From: Janthinobacterium rivuli
GTDB taxonomy: Bacteria > Pseudomonadota > Gammaproteobacteria > Burkholderiales > Burkholderiaceae_D
Assembly: GCF_029690045.1 (NCBI RefSeq)
Contig: NZ_CP121464.1
Span: forward strand, 2,170,001-2,234,000
DNA: 64,000 bases
Direction of reading: 5' to 3'
Position 1 is the first letter of the stretch. Each line of letters begins with the position of its first letter. Shown piece by piece: positions 9,088-16,147 of this stretch. The position numbers and the translations under genes were made by a program. The notes below the pieces were generated by a model that saw only the letters and a list, made by a program, of their open reading frames with translations, was not told where the DNA came from and ran no database searches.

Positions 9088-10278
9088 ATGAATCGTCGTG
9101 ACTTGCTGAAAGCCCTGGCCGCCGCGCCCTTGTTCACTCACGCGGGCAGTCTGCTGGCCGCGCCCGCCACGGATGCGAAGCTGCTGTTCGTCTTCCTGCG
9201 CGGCGGCTATGACGCGAACAACCTGCTGGTGCCCGTCGGCAGTGATTTTTACTATGCGGCGCGGCCGAATATCGCCATCGCGAAACCGGGCGAGGACAAC
9301 GGCGCGCTGGCCTTGAATGCCGACTGGGCCCTGCATCCGGCCTTGCGCGAGACCATCTATCCCATGTTCACGGGCGGCGAGGCGGCATTCATTCCGTTCG
9401 CGGGCACGACGGATTTGACGCGCAGCCATTTCGAAACGCAGGACAGCATCGAACTGGGACAGGAGATCGGCGGGCGCCGCGATTTCCGCTCGGGCTTCCT
9501 GAACCGGCTGGCGCAAAGCCTCAATGCCAGTCAGGGCAAGCACGCCATTTCCTTCACCGACCAGCTGCCCCTGATCTTCCAGGGCGGCGTGCAAGTGCCG
9601 AACATGGCGCTGCGCTCGGTAGGCAAGTCCGGCATTGATGCGCGTCAAAGCCAGATCATCGCCGCCATGTACCGGGGTACGCCCCTGCAGCAACCGGTCA
9701 GCGCGGGCTTTGTCGTGCGTGACGATGTGACGAAGGAGTTGACGGGAGAGATGCAGGCGGCCAACCGCAACGCCATCAGTACCAAGGGTTTTGAACTGGA
9801 AGCGCAGCGCATCGCCCGCTTGATGAAGGATAAATACAACATTGGTTTCGTCGACGTGGGCGGCTGGGATACGCACGTGGGGCAGGGCGGCGCCAACGGC
9901 TACCTGGCGGGGCGCTTCGATGAGCTGGGGCGGGGCCTGGCCGCGTTTTCGCAGGAAATGGGCAGCGCCTGGCGCCATACCGTGGTGGTGGTGGTCAGCG
10001 AATTTGGCCGCACCTTCCGCGAAAACGGCAACCGCGGCACGGATCACGGCCACGGCAGCGTGTTCTGGGTGCTGGGCGGCGGGATCAAAGGCAAGCAGGT
10101 GGCGGGCGAGCAGGTGGCGATTTCGCAGGCGACGCTGTTCCAGAACCGCGACATGCCCGTGCTGAATGAATACCGCGCCGTGCTGGGCGGCTTGCTGCGC
10201 CGCACATTCGGCTTGACCCCGGCGCAGCTCGACCATGTGTTTGCCGGCGTGAAACCGGTAGAGCTGGGGCTGGTGTGA
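9088..10278 (+). CDS. DUF1501 family exported protein
   Basis: Protein of 396 residues with a short Tat-like N-terminus (MNRRDLLKALAAAPLF), then the DUF1501 domain: LFVFLRGGYDANNLLVP at the start, a DVGGWDTHVGQGG motif in the middle, and VVVVSEFGRTFREN with DHGHG further on. This is the sulfatase/alkaline-phosphatase-like core with conserved Asp and His residues. The family is exported in a folded state and pairs with DUF1800 proteins; its substrate is unknown. The start is ATG with GAAGGA upstream. Confidence 0.88.
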   Translation: MNRRDLLKALAAAPLFTHAGSLLAAPATDAKLLFVFLRGGYDANNLLVPVGSDFYYAARPNIAIAKPGEDNGALALNADWALHPALRETIYPMFTGGEAAFIPFAGTTDLTRSHFETQDSIELGQEIGGRRDFRSGFLNRLAQSLNASQGKHAISFTDQLPLIFQGGVQVPNMALRSVGKSGIDARQSQIIAAMYRGTPLQQPVSAGFVVRDDVTKELTGEMQAANRNAISTKGFELEAQRIARLMKDKYNIGFVDVGGWDTHVGQGGANGYLAGRFDELGRGLAAFSQEMGSAWRHTVVVVVSEFGRTFRENGNRGTDHGHGSVFWVLGGGIKGKQVAGEQVAISQATLFQNRDMPVLNEYRAVLGGLLRRTFGLTPAQLDHVFAGVKPVELGLV

Positions 10279-10328
10279 TGCAGCGAACCTCCGTGTTACG
10301 CTATGCCTGCGCAACTGGCGCGTAGCCC

Positions 10329-10475
10329 AGCACCTATCAAAACCTACTGCGCGTCGTAATGTGCGGCCTGCGATGCTCACTGGCTCGGCGCCCCCGTACC
10401 TTCGTACAGTTGCGCTTCTCAGGCCAACGGGGGCGCCGAGCCTTCCTTCCGCTCGCTACGGTTTTGTTAGGCGCT
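10329..10475 (+). repeat. MITE-like intergenic repeat, copy 1
   Basis: About 147 bases with imperfect terminal inverted repeats (AGCACCTATCAAAACC at the left; the right end read in reverse is AGCGCCTAACAAAACC, 14 of 16 identical). It also has a strong internal stem with GGCTCGGCGCCCCCGT and its complement around 10383-10442. Blocks shared with copy 2 on the other strand at 59518-59635 include AACCTACTGCGCG, GCGATGCTCAC, TTGCGCTTCTC and CGCTCGCTACGGTTTTGT. No coding capacity. It fills the gap between the DUF1501 and AI-2E genes. Confidence 0.75.
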
Positions 10476-10521
10476 ATAAGCCTGCACACCTTTACAGTGT
10501 GCGGGGCACGAATGGAGTGGC

Positions 10522-11658
10522 ATGAACGATACCCAGCGCGACATTGTCAGCGCAGGCTTTTCCCTGGCCTTGATCGCCGTGACGGCCTTCGTCATGCAGC
10601 GTTTCTTTTTGCCGCTCGTGTGGGCCGGCATCCTGTGCGTGGCCACCTGGCCACTGTACCTGCGCGTGCGCGCGTCGCTGGGGCAGCGCACCATCGTCGC
10701 GGCAGCCGCGCTGACCCTGGCGTTTGCCTGCATCTTCATCATACCCGTGCTGTCCGGCGTGGCGCAGGCGGCGCGCGAAGTGCCCGTGCTGGCCGATTTC
10801 ATCGTGCATGCGAATGCCGACGGCTTGCCTGTGCCGCACTGGGTGGCGCATATTCCGCTGGCCGGTAGCGCCATCGGCGACTGGTGGCTGGCCACCCTGA
10901 GCCAGCCTCACGGCCTCGGCCACTTCTTTGCGGGCAGCGCCGTGGGCGGCTTTCATTCCGCGCGCGACATGCTCAAGGTGCTGGGCGCGGACGTGTTCCA
11001 CCGCCTGGTCGACTTTGGTTTGGCCTTCTTGTGCCTGTTTTTCTTTTACAAGGATGGCGAAGCGCTGACGCGCCAGATCACGGCTGTCGGCAGCCATTTC
11101 CTGCGCCCCGAACGGTGGGGCCGCTATGCGCAAAAGATTCCGACCGCCATCCGCGCCACCGTCAACGGCCTGGTGCTGGTGGGCCTGGCCGAAGGCGTGC
11201 TGATCGGCATCGCCTACGCCATCGCCGGCTTGCCGTCGCCGGCCCTGTGGGCTTTTGCCACGGGCATCCTGGCCATCATCCCGTTCGGCGCGCCGCTCGC
11301 TTACCTGTGCGCGGCCGCCTTGCTGGTCTTCCAGGGCAATGTGGGCGCCGCCATCGGCGTGGCTGCGTGGGGCACCATCGTGCTGTTCGTCGCCGACCAC
11401 TTCGTGCGCCCCGGCATGATCGGCAACGCTACCCGCTTGCCCTTCCTGGCCGTGTTGTTCGGCATTCTGGGCGGCGTGGAAACCCTGGGCCTCGTGGGCC
11501 TGTTCATCGGCCCCGTCGTGATGGTGCTGTTCGTTACCTTGTGGTACGAAGCGAATGTGTCTGACCGCGTACCGCCTGCCAATGTAGCTGCCAACGCGCT
11601 TGCCGGCGCAGCTGCTGAAACACCTGCCAGCCCGGCCGCGCCGGAACGCACACAGTAG
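10522..11658 (+). CDS. AI-2E family transporter (PerM/YdiK type)
   Basis: Integral membrane protein of 378 residues with about eight helices. Two come at the N-terminus, then a long soluble middle part, then a cluster of helices with the family core LAEGVLIGIAYAIAGLPSPALWAFATGILAIIPF-like region (residues about 225-265) and the final helix pair near residues 310-350. The C-terminus is Ala-rich. AI-2E family members export small molecules or act as antiporters; the link to autoinducer-2 holds for few of them. A second member is at 38097-39293. The substrate cannot be read from the sequence. Confidence 0.85.
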   Translation: MNDTQRDIVSAGFSLALIAVTAFVMQRFFLPLVWAGILCVATWPLYLRVRASLGQRTIVAAAALTLAFACIFIIPVLSGVAQAAREVPVLADFIVHANADGLPVPHWVAHIPLAGSAIGDWWLATLSQPHGLGHFFAGSAVGGFHSARDMLKVLGADVFHRLVDFGLAFLCLFFFYKDGEALTRQITAVGSHFLRPERWGRYAQKIPTAIRATVNGLVLVGLAEGVLIGIAYAIAGLPSPALWAFATGILAIIPFGAPLAYLCAAALLVFQGNVGAAIGVAAWGTIVLFVADHFVRPGMIGNATRLPFLAVLFGILGGVETLGLVGLFIGPVVMVLFVTLWYEANVSDRVPPANVAANALAGAAAETPASPAAPERTQ

Positions 11659-11666
11659 TGAGGGGT

Positions 11667-11691
11667 CGGCCAGCGCTGTTGCCGCTGGCCG
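11667..11691. terminator. Hairpin after the AI-2E gene
   Basis: Perfect 9-bp stem (CGGCCAGCG with its complement) around a 7-base loop, 9 bases after the AI-2E stop codon. No T-tract follows, so an intrinsic terminator is only possible, not clear. Confidence 0.4.
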
Positions 11692-11754
11692 GTACTGAGG
11701 CGTTCCCGGCGTGGCCGGACGGAGCACCTGGACCGCTACGCGGTTAAGGTGAAC

Positions 11755-11979
11755 TTAATGCGCTTTAGATAAGATCAACAACCAACGGCGCATCAGCAGC
11801 ACTTCAACATAGCCCGGCTCGATGCCCGTACCGCACTCGATCAAGGGATTGACGGTGTAGTAGCGCTTGCGGAAGTCGCGGCAAACGAGGATTTCGCGCT
11901 TGCCCATGCGGACGAGGAAAGAGCTTGGGGCGTATTCCAGGCCGAACCGTGAGCCAAAACCGCTATTCAATGTTGCCAT
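11755..11979 (-). CDS. Hypothetical 74-residue protein behind LexA-type boxes
   Basis: Small basic protein with no signal peptide and no family I recognise. It contains SSFLVRMGKREILVCRDFRKR, a TVNPLIECG segment and a hydrophobic C-terminus (VEVLLMRRWLLIL). The ATG at 11979 is preceded by AAAGGAA at a good distance, which supports translation. Codon use fits the neighbourhood less clearly than in longer genes. Two tandem CTGT-N8-ACAG boxes lie 53-87 bases upstream of this start, so it is a candidate DNA-damage (SOS) gene. The boxes could instead serve the divergent PAP2 gene. Confidence 0.6.
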   Translation of the reverse strand: MATLNSGFGSRFGLEYAPSSFLVRMGKREILVCRDFRKRYYTVNPLIECGTGIEPGYVEVLLMRRWLLILSKAH

Positions 11980-12028
11980 GACAATTCCTTTGAGGGAGAT
12001 GTGTTGAACGAGTCATCAGAATAGCATA

Positions 12029-12066
12029 ACTACTGTATGAATACACAGCTACTGTATGAATAAACA
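12029..12066. promoter_or_regulatory. Tandem LexA-type boxes
   Basis: A 19-base unit is repeated twice with one mismatch. Each copy holds CTGT-N8-ACAG (12032-12047 and 12051-12066), the LexA consensus of beta- and gammaproteobacteria, with the favoured ATGAATA-like AT-rich centre. It lies between the 74-residue gene and the PAP2 gene. The match is seen; LexA binding is inferred. Confidence 0.65.
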
Positions 12067-12120
12067 GTATTTTTTTACTGGTGTGGTTTTTTTGATCATC
12101 ACCAGGGACATGAAAGAGAG

Positions 12121-12879
12121 ATGAGTTTGCAAGAGAAAAATGACATGGGCATGACCACGGGCTGGACCACGAAACTGCGCCGCTTCGTCGAGGCGCGCCT
12201 GTCGCCCGAGGGCGAGCTGGGCCTGCATATGACGGTGGGCGTGGCGCTGATGCTGGTGGCCATCGTCGTGTTCCACGAGATCGCCGAAGCCGTGATGGGC
12301 ATGGCCCAGATCACGGTGATCGACTTGCAGGTGGCGCACTGGTTCAACCAGCATGCCGTGCCGTGGATCACCAGTTGCCTGCTGGTCGTCACGCACATGC
12401 ATGGCGTGATCGGCGCCGTCACCCTGGCCCTCTTGCTGGGCTGGTATCTGCACCGCAAGGGCGCCGATTACTGGCTGTTTACCCTGGTCATCACCATGCC
12501 GGGCGTCATGTTTTTGAACCTGCTGCTAAAGTACATTTTTGTCCGCGCGCGGCCCAGCTTTGACGAGCCCATCCTGCAGACGGCCTTGAGCACCTACAGC
12601 TTTCCGAGTGGCCATACGGCCACCTCGACAGCCCTGTACGGCTTGCTGGCCGCCTACCTGATTTGCCAGACGGCGCCGGGCGCCTGGGGCAAGCGCATCG
12701 CCATCGCGCTGGGCGCTTTCCTGATGGCGTCACTCGTGGGTTTCAGCCGCATCTACCTGGGCGCGCATTACCTGAGCGATGTGCTGGCGGCCATGGCGGA
12801 AAGCTATGGCTGGCTGGCCATCTGCATCGCCGGCGTGTCGACCCTGCGCCGCCGCCGGCATATCCGGCAAACCAAATAA
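12121..12879 (+). CDS. PAP2-type lipid phosphatase
   Basis: Membrane phosphatase of 252 residues with about six helices and all three PAP2 motifs: K-x6-RP (Lys137 to Pro145), PSGH (162-165) and SR-x5-H-x3-D (in SRIYLGAHYLSDV). It should remove phosphate from a lipid or isoprenoid phosphate such as phosphatidic acid, PGP or undecaprenyl pyrophosphate. GAGAG precedes the ATG; an internal ATG at 12145 is an alternative. It heads an operon with a lipid kinase (5 bases downstream) and a metallophosphoesterase, which suggests lipid-phosphate turnover. Tandem LexA-type boxes lie 55-92 bases upstream. Confidence 0.88.
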   Translation: MSLQEKNDMGMTTGWTTKLRRFVEARLSPEGELGLHMTVGVALMLVAIVVFHEIAEAVMGMAQITVIDLQVAHWFNQHAVPWITSCLLVVTHMHGVIGAVTLALLLGWYLHRKGADYWLFTLVITMPGVMFLNLLLKYIFVRARPSFDEPILQTALSTYSFPSGHTATSTALYGLLAAYLICQTAPGAWGKRIAIALGAFLMASLVGFSRIYLGAHYLSDVLAAMAESYGWLAICIAGVSTLRRRRHIRQTK

Positions 12880-12884
12880 GGGGA

Positions 12885-13793
12885 ATGATCCTGAGCAAGA
12901 TTGCAGTCATCATCAACGGGGGCGCCGGTTGCGGCTATGCGCCGGACTGGGCGCAGCAGCTCGAAGCGAAATTCGCCGCCGTGGGACTCGACGCCGCCAT
13001 CACCCTGGCGCAAAGCGGCGCCGAGATGATCGCCACGGCCGAGCAAGCGCTGCGCGATGGCGCGCCCATCGTCGTGGCCGGCGGAGGCGACGGCACCATC
13101 AATGCCGTCGCCTCCGTCGTGGTCGGCAGCGGCACGCCGTTTGGCGTCTTGCCGCTGGGTACCTTGAACCATTTCGCCAAGGATTTGAATATTCCGCTCG
13201 AGCTCGATGCGGCGATCGCCAACGTGGCGCAGGGCGTGCCGCACCAGGTCGACGTGGGCGAAGTCAATGGCCGCATTTTCCTGAACAATTCCAGCCTGGG
13301 CCTGTATCCCGACATCGTGCGCGACCGCGAAAAGCAGCAGCGCCGGCTGGGGCGGGGCAAGTGGCTGGCCTTCAGCTGGGCGTTGGTGGCGGCCTTGCGC
13401 CGCTACCCGTTTCTCAGCGTGCAATTGACACTCAACGACGCCGTGCATGCGCGGCGCACGCCTTTCGTCTTCATCGGTAATAATGAATACCTGATGGAAG
13501 GCTTGAATATCGGCGAGCGCGAGCGGCTCGATGGCGGCCAGCTGAGCTTGTACGTGGCGCAGCGTCCGGGCCGATTGGGCTTGCTGAAGCTGGCCCTGCA
13601 CGCGCTGTTCGGCAAGTTGTCGCAGGCCAAGGATTTTGATGTGCTGACGGCCACCGACCTGGAAATCGCCACCAGGCACCGGCGCCTGCGCGTGGCCACC
13701 GATGGCGAAGTGACGGTCATGAATACGCCGCTGCAGTACCGCATCCGTCCGGCCGCGCTGGACGTGATCGTGCCGGCACCAGTCAAGGAGTAG
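12885..13793 (+). CDS. Diacylglycerol/sphingosine kinase-type lipid kinase
   Basis: Protein of 302 residues of the DagK (YegS/DgkB-like) family. It has an N-terminal nucleotide-binding domain with GGGDGTINAVAS (from residue 66) and LPLGTLNHFAKDL, followed by a beta-sandwich domain with LNNSSLGLYPD and a late ATDGEV segment. It should phosphorylate diacylglycerol or a related lipid with ATP. The ATG at 12885 follows AAGGGG closely and only five bases after the PAP2 stop codon. The pairing of a phosphatase with a kinase acting on similar lipids suggests a cycle. Confidence 0.88.
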   Translation: MILSKIAVIINGGAGCGYAPDWAQQLEAKFAAVGLDAAITLAQSGAEMIATAEQALRDGAPIVVAGGGDGTINAVASVVVGSGTPFGVLPLGTLNHFAKDLNIPLELDAAIANVAQGVPHQVDVGEVNGRIFLNNSSLGLYPDIVRDREKQQRRLGRGKWLAFSWALVAALRRYPFLSVQLTLNDAVHARRTPFVFIGNNEYLMEGLNIGERERLDGGQLSLYVAQRPGRLGLLKLALHALFGKLSQAKDFDVLTATDLEIATRHRRLRVATDGEVTVMNTPLQYRIRPAALDVIVPAPVKE

Positions 13794-13796
13794 GCC

Positions 13797-14615
13797 ATGC
13801 GTACCATCGTGCATTTGTCCGACTTGCATTTTGGCCGGGTCGATGCGGCCCTGCTGGCGCCCTTGCGCGCGCTGGTCGAGCGGCTGGAACCGGACGTGGT
13901 CGTGGTCTCGGGCGACCTCACGCAGCGCGCCCGCAGCGCCCAGTTCCAGGAAGCGCGGCATTTTCTCGACAGCTTGCCGGGGCCGCAGATCGTGGTGCCG
14001 GGCAACCATGACGTGCCCCTGTACAACGTCTTTTCCCGCTTTTTGACACCGCTGGTGAAGTACCGGCGCCATGTGACGGACGATCTGTCGCCCGAATATG
14101 TGGACGAGGAAATCGCCGTGCTGGGCATCAATACGGCCCGCTCTCTGACCTTCAAGGATGGCCGCATCAGCCACGAGCAGATTGATTTCCTGCGTCAACG
14201 CCTGGGTAGTTTGCCGCCCGGCTTGACGCGCATCATCGTCACGCATCATCCGTTTGACTTGCCGGAAAACTTCGACAAGGATGACCTGGTCGACCGCGCC
14301 CCGCAGGCGCTGCAAATGTTTTCCGAATGCGGCGTCGATCTGCTGCTGGCAGGACATTTGCATGCCAGCGTGGCGGGCAACACGGCCGAACGCTACAAGA
14401 TCGCTGGCTACGCGGCCCTGATGGTGCAAGCGGGCACGGCCACGTCCACGCGGGGCAGGGGCGAGTCGAACTCGTTCAATGTGCTGCGCGTGGAAAACAG
14501 TTGCATCCGGGTCGAGCGCTACAGCTGGAATGAAGACAGCGCCGACTTTGAAAAGGTCAGCACGGAAGCGTTCGAGCGTCAGGGCGGTGTGTGGGCCAGC
14601 TTGCGGCCGTTGTAG
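13797..14615 (+). CDS. Calcineurin-type metallophosphoesterase
   Basis: Protein of 272 residues with the ordered metal-binding motifs of the family: HLSDLHFG (near residue 6), VVSGDLTQR, PGNHDVPLYN, TGxHHP-like VTHHPFD, and GHLHASV. It belongs to the CpdA/Icc-like group and acts on phosphodiesters or pyrophosphates. Possible roles are cyclic nucleotides or a lipid pyrophosphate such as UDP-diacylglucosamine (LpxH-like). The operon context of PAP2 and a lipid kinase favours lipids but does not prove it. It starts three bases after the kinase stop codon. Its own stop codon TAG forms the first bases of a REP-like element. Confidence 0.87.
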   Translation: MRTIVHLSDLHFGRVDAALLAPLRALVERLEPDVVVVSGDLTQRARSAQFQEARHFLDSLPGPQIVVPGNHDVPLYNVFSRFLTPLVKYRRHVTDDLSPEYVDEEIAVLGINTARSLTFKDGRISHEQIDFLRQRLGSLPPGLTRIIVTHHPFDLPENFDKDDLVDRAPQALQMFSECGVDLLLAGHLHASVAGNTAERYKIAGYAALMVQAGTATSTRGRGESNSFNVLRVENSCIRVERYSWNEDSADFEKVSTEAFERQGGVWASLRPL

Positions 14616-14651
14616 GTCGGATTAGCGCGGCAAAGCCGCGCGTAATCCGAC
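14616..14651. repeat. REP-like palindrome, copy B
   Basis: Near-perfect palindrome: GTCGGATTA and TAATCCGAC arms around an inner GCGCGGC/GCCGCGC stem with an AAA loop. It begins right at the metallophosphoesterase stop codon. It is followed by ATTGTTGGC, as in copy A. Confidence 0.75.
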
Positions 14652-14696
14652 AATATTGTTGGCTTTGGTAATGGCTTTGGTAATGGCTGTGGTGAT

Positions 14697-14722
14697 GTCG
14701 GCTTACGCTGCGCTAAGCCGAC
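14697..14722. repeat. REP-like palindrome, copy C (inverted)
   Basis: GTCGGCTTA and TAAGCCGAC arms with a short CGCTGCGC centre, in the opposite orientation to copy B 45 bases away, followed by CTAC. Between B and C lies a 12-base direct repeat GGCTTTGGTAAT. The pair looks like a BIME (two REPs head to head). Confidence 0.7.
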
Positions 14723-14755
14723 CTACGCCGACCTGCCGGGGCACACTTCTGTGGC

Positions 14756-16147
14756 TTATAGCCAGTAGTTCATGAAGCGCGCCGCCCACTCCTTCATGCG
14801 GTCCGAGATGGGCCGCGTTTCCCATTTCGCTTTGGTGATTTCTTCCGAGTCGCGCAAGTCTTCCTGGAAGGCGTTTTCCATTTCGCGCCCGAAACTGTCC
14901 CCCAGCACGATCACATTCAGTTCGCTGTTGTGCAGGAAGCTGCGCATGTCGATATTCGTCGAGCCGACGGTCGACCAGGCGCCGTCGATGACGGCCGTCT
15001 TGGCGTGCAGCACGGCCAGTTTCAAATGAAAGATGCGGATGCCGCCGGCCAGCAACTGGTCGTACAGCGCGTGTCCCGCATGGAACACGAGGCCGCTGTC
15101 GGACACGCCGGGCAGCACCACGGTCACGTCCACGCCCCGTTTGGCGGCCGCGACCAGCGCGTCGACCGTCTGCTGGTCGGGCACGAAATAGGCGGATGTG
15201 ATGTGGATCGATTTCTTGGCTTCCTGGATGGCCAGGATATAGGCCTTGTAGATTTCAAAGCCACCGTCCGGTTCGCTGGCCACGACGCGCACCAGCTTGT
15301 CGCCCACTTCGGAAAGTACAGGGAAATAATTGGCGTCCGGCAAGTCGGCCTGGTCTTGCTGGGCCCAGGTGCGGATGAACAGCCACTGGAAAGCGGCCAC
15401 GGCCGGGCCTTCCACTTTCACGTGGGTATCGCGCCAGCCCACGTCCTTCTTGTCGGTCGCTTTCGATTTTGAGCGGAACAGCGAGCTTTTCGCATAGGTA
15501 TCGCTGATATTGATGCCGCCCGTAAACGCCATCTTGCCGTCGACGATCAGCACCTTGCGGTGGTCGCGGTTGTTGATCTTCCAGTCGTCGCCCTTGAGCT
15601 TGGCCGGATTGACGGGATTGAACGCCACCAGGTGCACGCCGGCCGCGCGCATGCGGTCAAAGAACGCTTGCGGCACGCCGATGGTGCCCACGCTGTCGTA
15701 GATGACGTTGACCGTCACGCCCGCTTGCTGCTTTTCGATGAGCATGTCGGCAAATTTGAGGCCCAGCGGATCCTGGTCGAAGATATACGTTTCCAGGTTG
15801 ATGCTGTTCTTCGCTTCGCTGATGGCCTGGAACATGGCGGCCATGGTTTGCGGGCCGTCAAACAGCAGGGTCACTTTGTTGCCCTTGATCAAAGGCACGC
15901 CCGTGGCTGCCTCTTCCAGCGCGGCCTGGGCCTTCAGATCCATGCCGGACTTGGCCCAGCGCTTGTTGAGCAGGGCGGCGCGGCTGTTGACGTTCAGCAA
16001 GGCGCCCTTGCCCGTGATCACCTGGGGCTTGGCCACCGGCTCCAGGGTGGTATTGAGGTTCTTGACATCGGGCAGCGAGGCGCATGCAGCCAGGGTCCAG
16101 CACAGCAGTAGGGCGGTGAGGCAGGGTTGCATGCGCCTGATGGTCAT
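14756..16147 (-). CDS. Phospholipase D-type lipoprotein (cardiolipin-synthase-like)
   Basis: Protein of 463 residues with a lipoprotein signal (LAACAS, Cys at about residue 22) and two HKD motifs: HRKVLIVDGKMAFTGGINI and HAKTAVIDGAWSTVGSTNID. This is the ClsC/YmdC-like branch of the phospholipase D superfamily, which makes cardiolipin or cleaves phosphodiesters. The lipobox suggests it is tethered to a membrane facing the periplasm. The ATG overlaps the upstream gene's stop as ATGA (16144-16147), so both are translated from one message. The frame is open further upstream, but that part lies inside the other gene. Confidence 0.85.
   Translation of the reverse strand: MTIRRMQPCLTALLLCWTLAACASLPDVKNLNTTLEPVAKPQVITGKGALLNVNSRAALLNKRWAKSGMDLKAQAALEEAATGVPLIKGNKVTLLFDGPQTMAAMFQAISEAKNSINLETYIFDQDPLGLKFADMLIEKQQAGVTVNVIYDSVGTIGVPQAFFDRMRAAGVHLVAFNPVNPAKLKGDDWKINNRDHRKVLIVDGKMAFTGGINISDTYAKSSLFRSKSKATDKKDVGWRDTHVKVEGPAVAAFQWLFIRTWAQQDQADLPDANYFPVLSEVGDKLVRVVASEPDGGFEIYKAYILAIQEAKKSIHITSAYFVPDQQTVDALVAAAKRGVDVTVVLPGVSDSGLVFHAGHALYDQLLAGGIRIFHLKLAVLHAKTAVIDGAWSTVGSTNIDMRSFLHNSELNVIVLGDSFGREMENAFQEDLRDSEEITKAKWETRPISDRMKEWAARFMNYWL

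Noticed and set aside
10359..10868. Plus-strand frame of 169 residues before the AI-2E gene
   Set aside because: Runs through the MITE-like repeat and then overlaps the AI-2E gene out of frame.
12804..14429. Minus-strand frame of 541 residues over the lipid kinase and phosphoesterase
   Set aside because: Spans two real genes in antisense and shows no motif.
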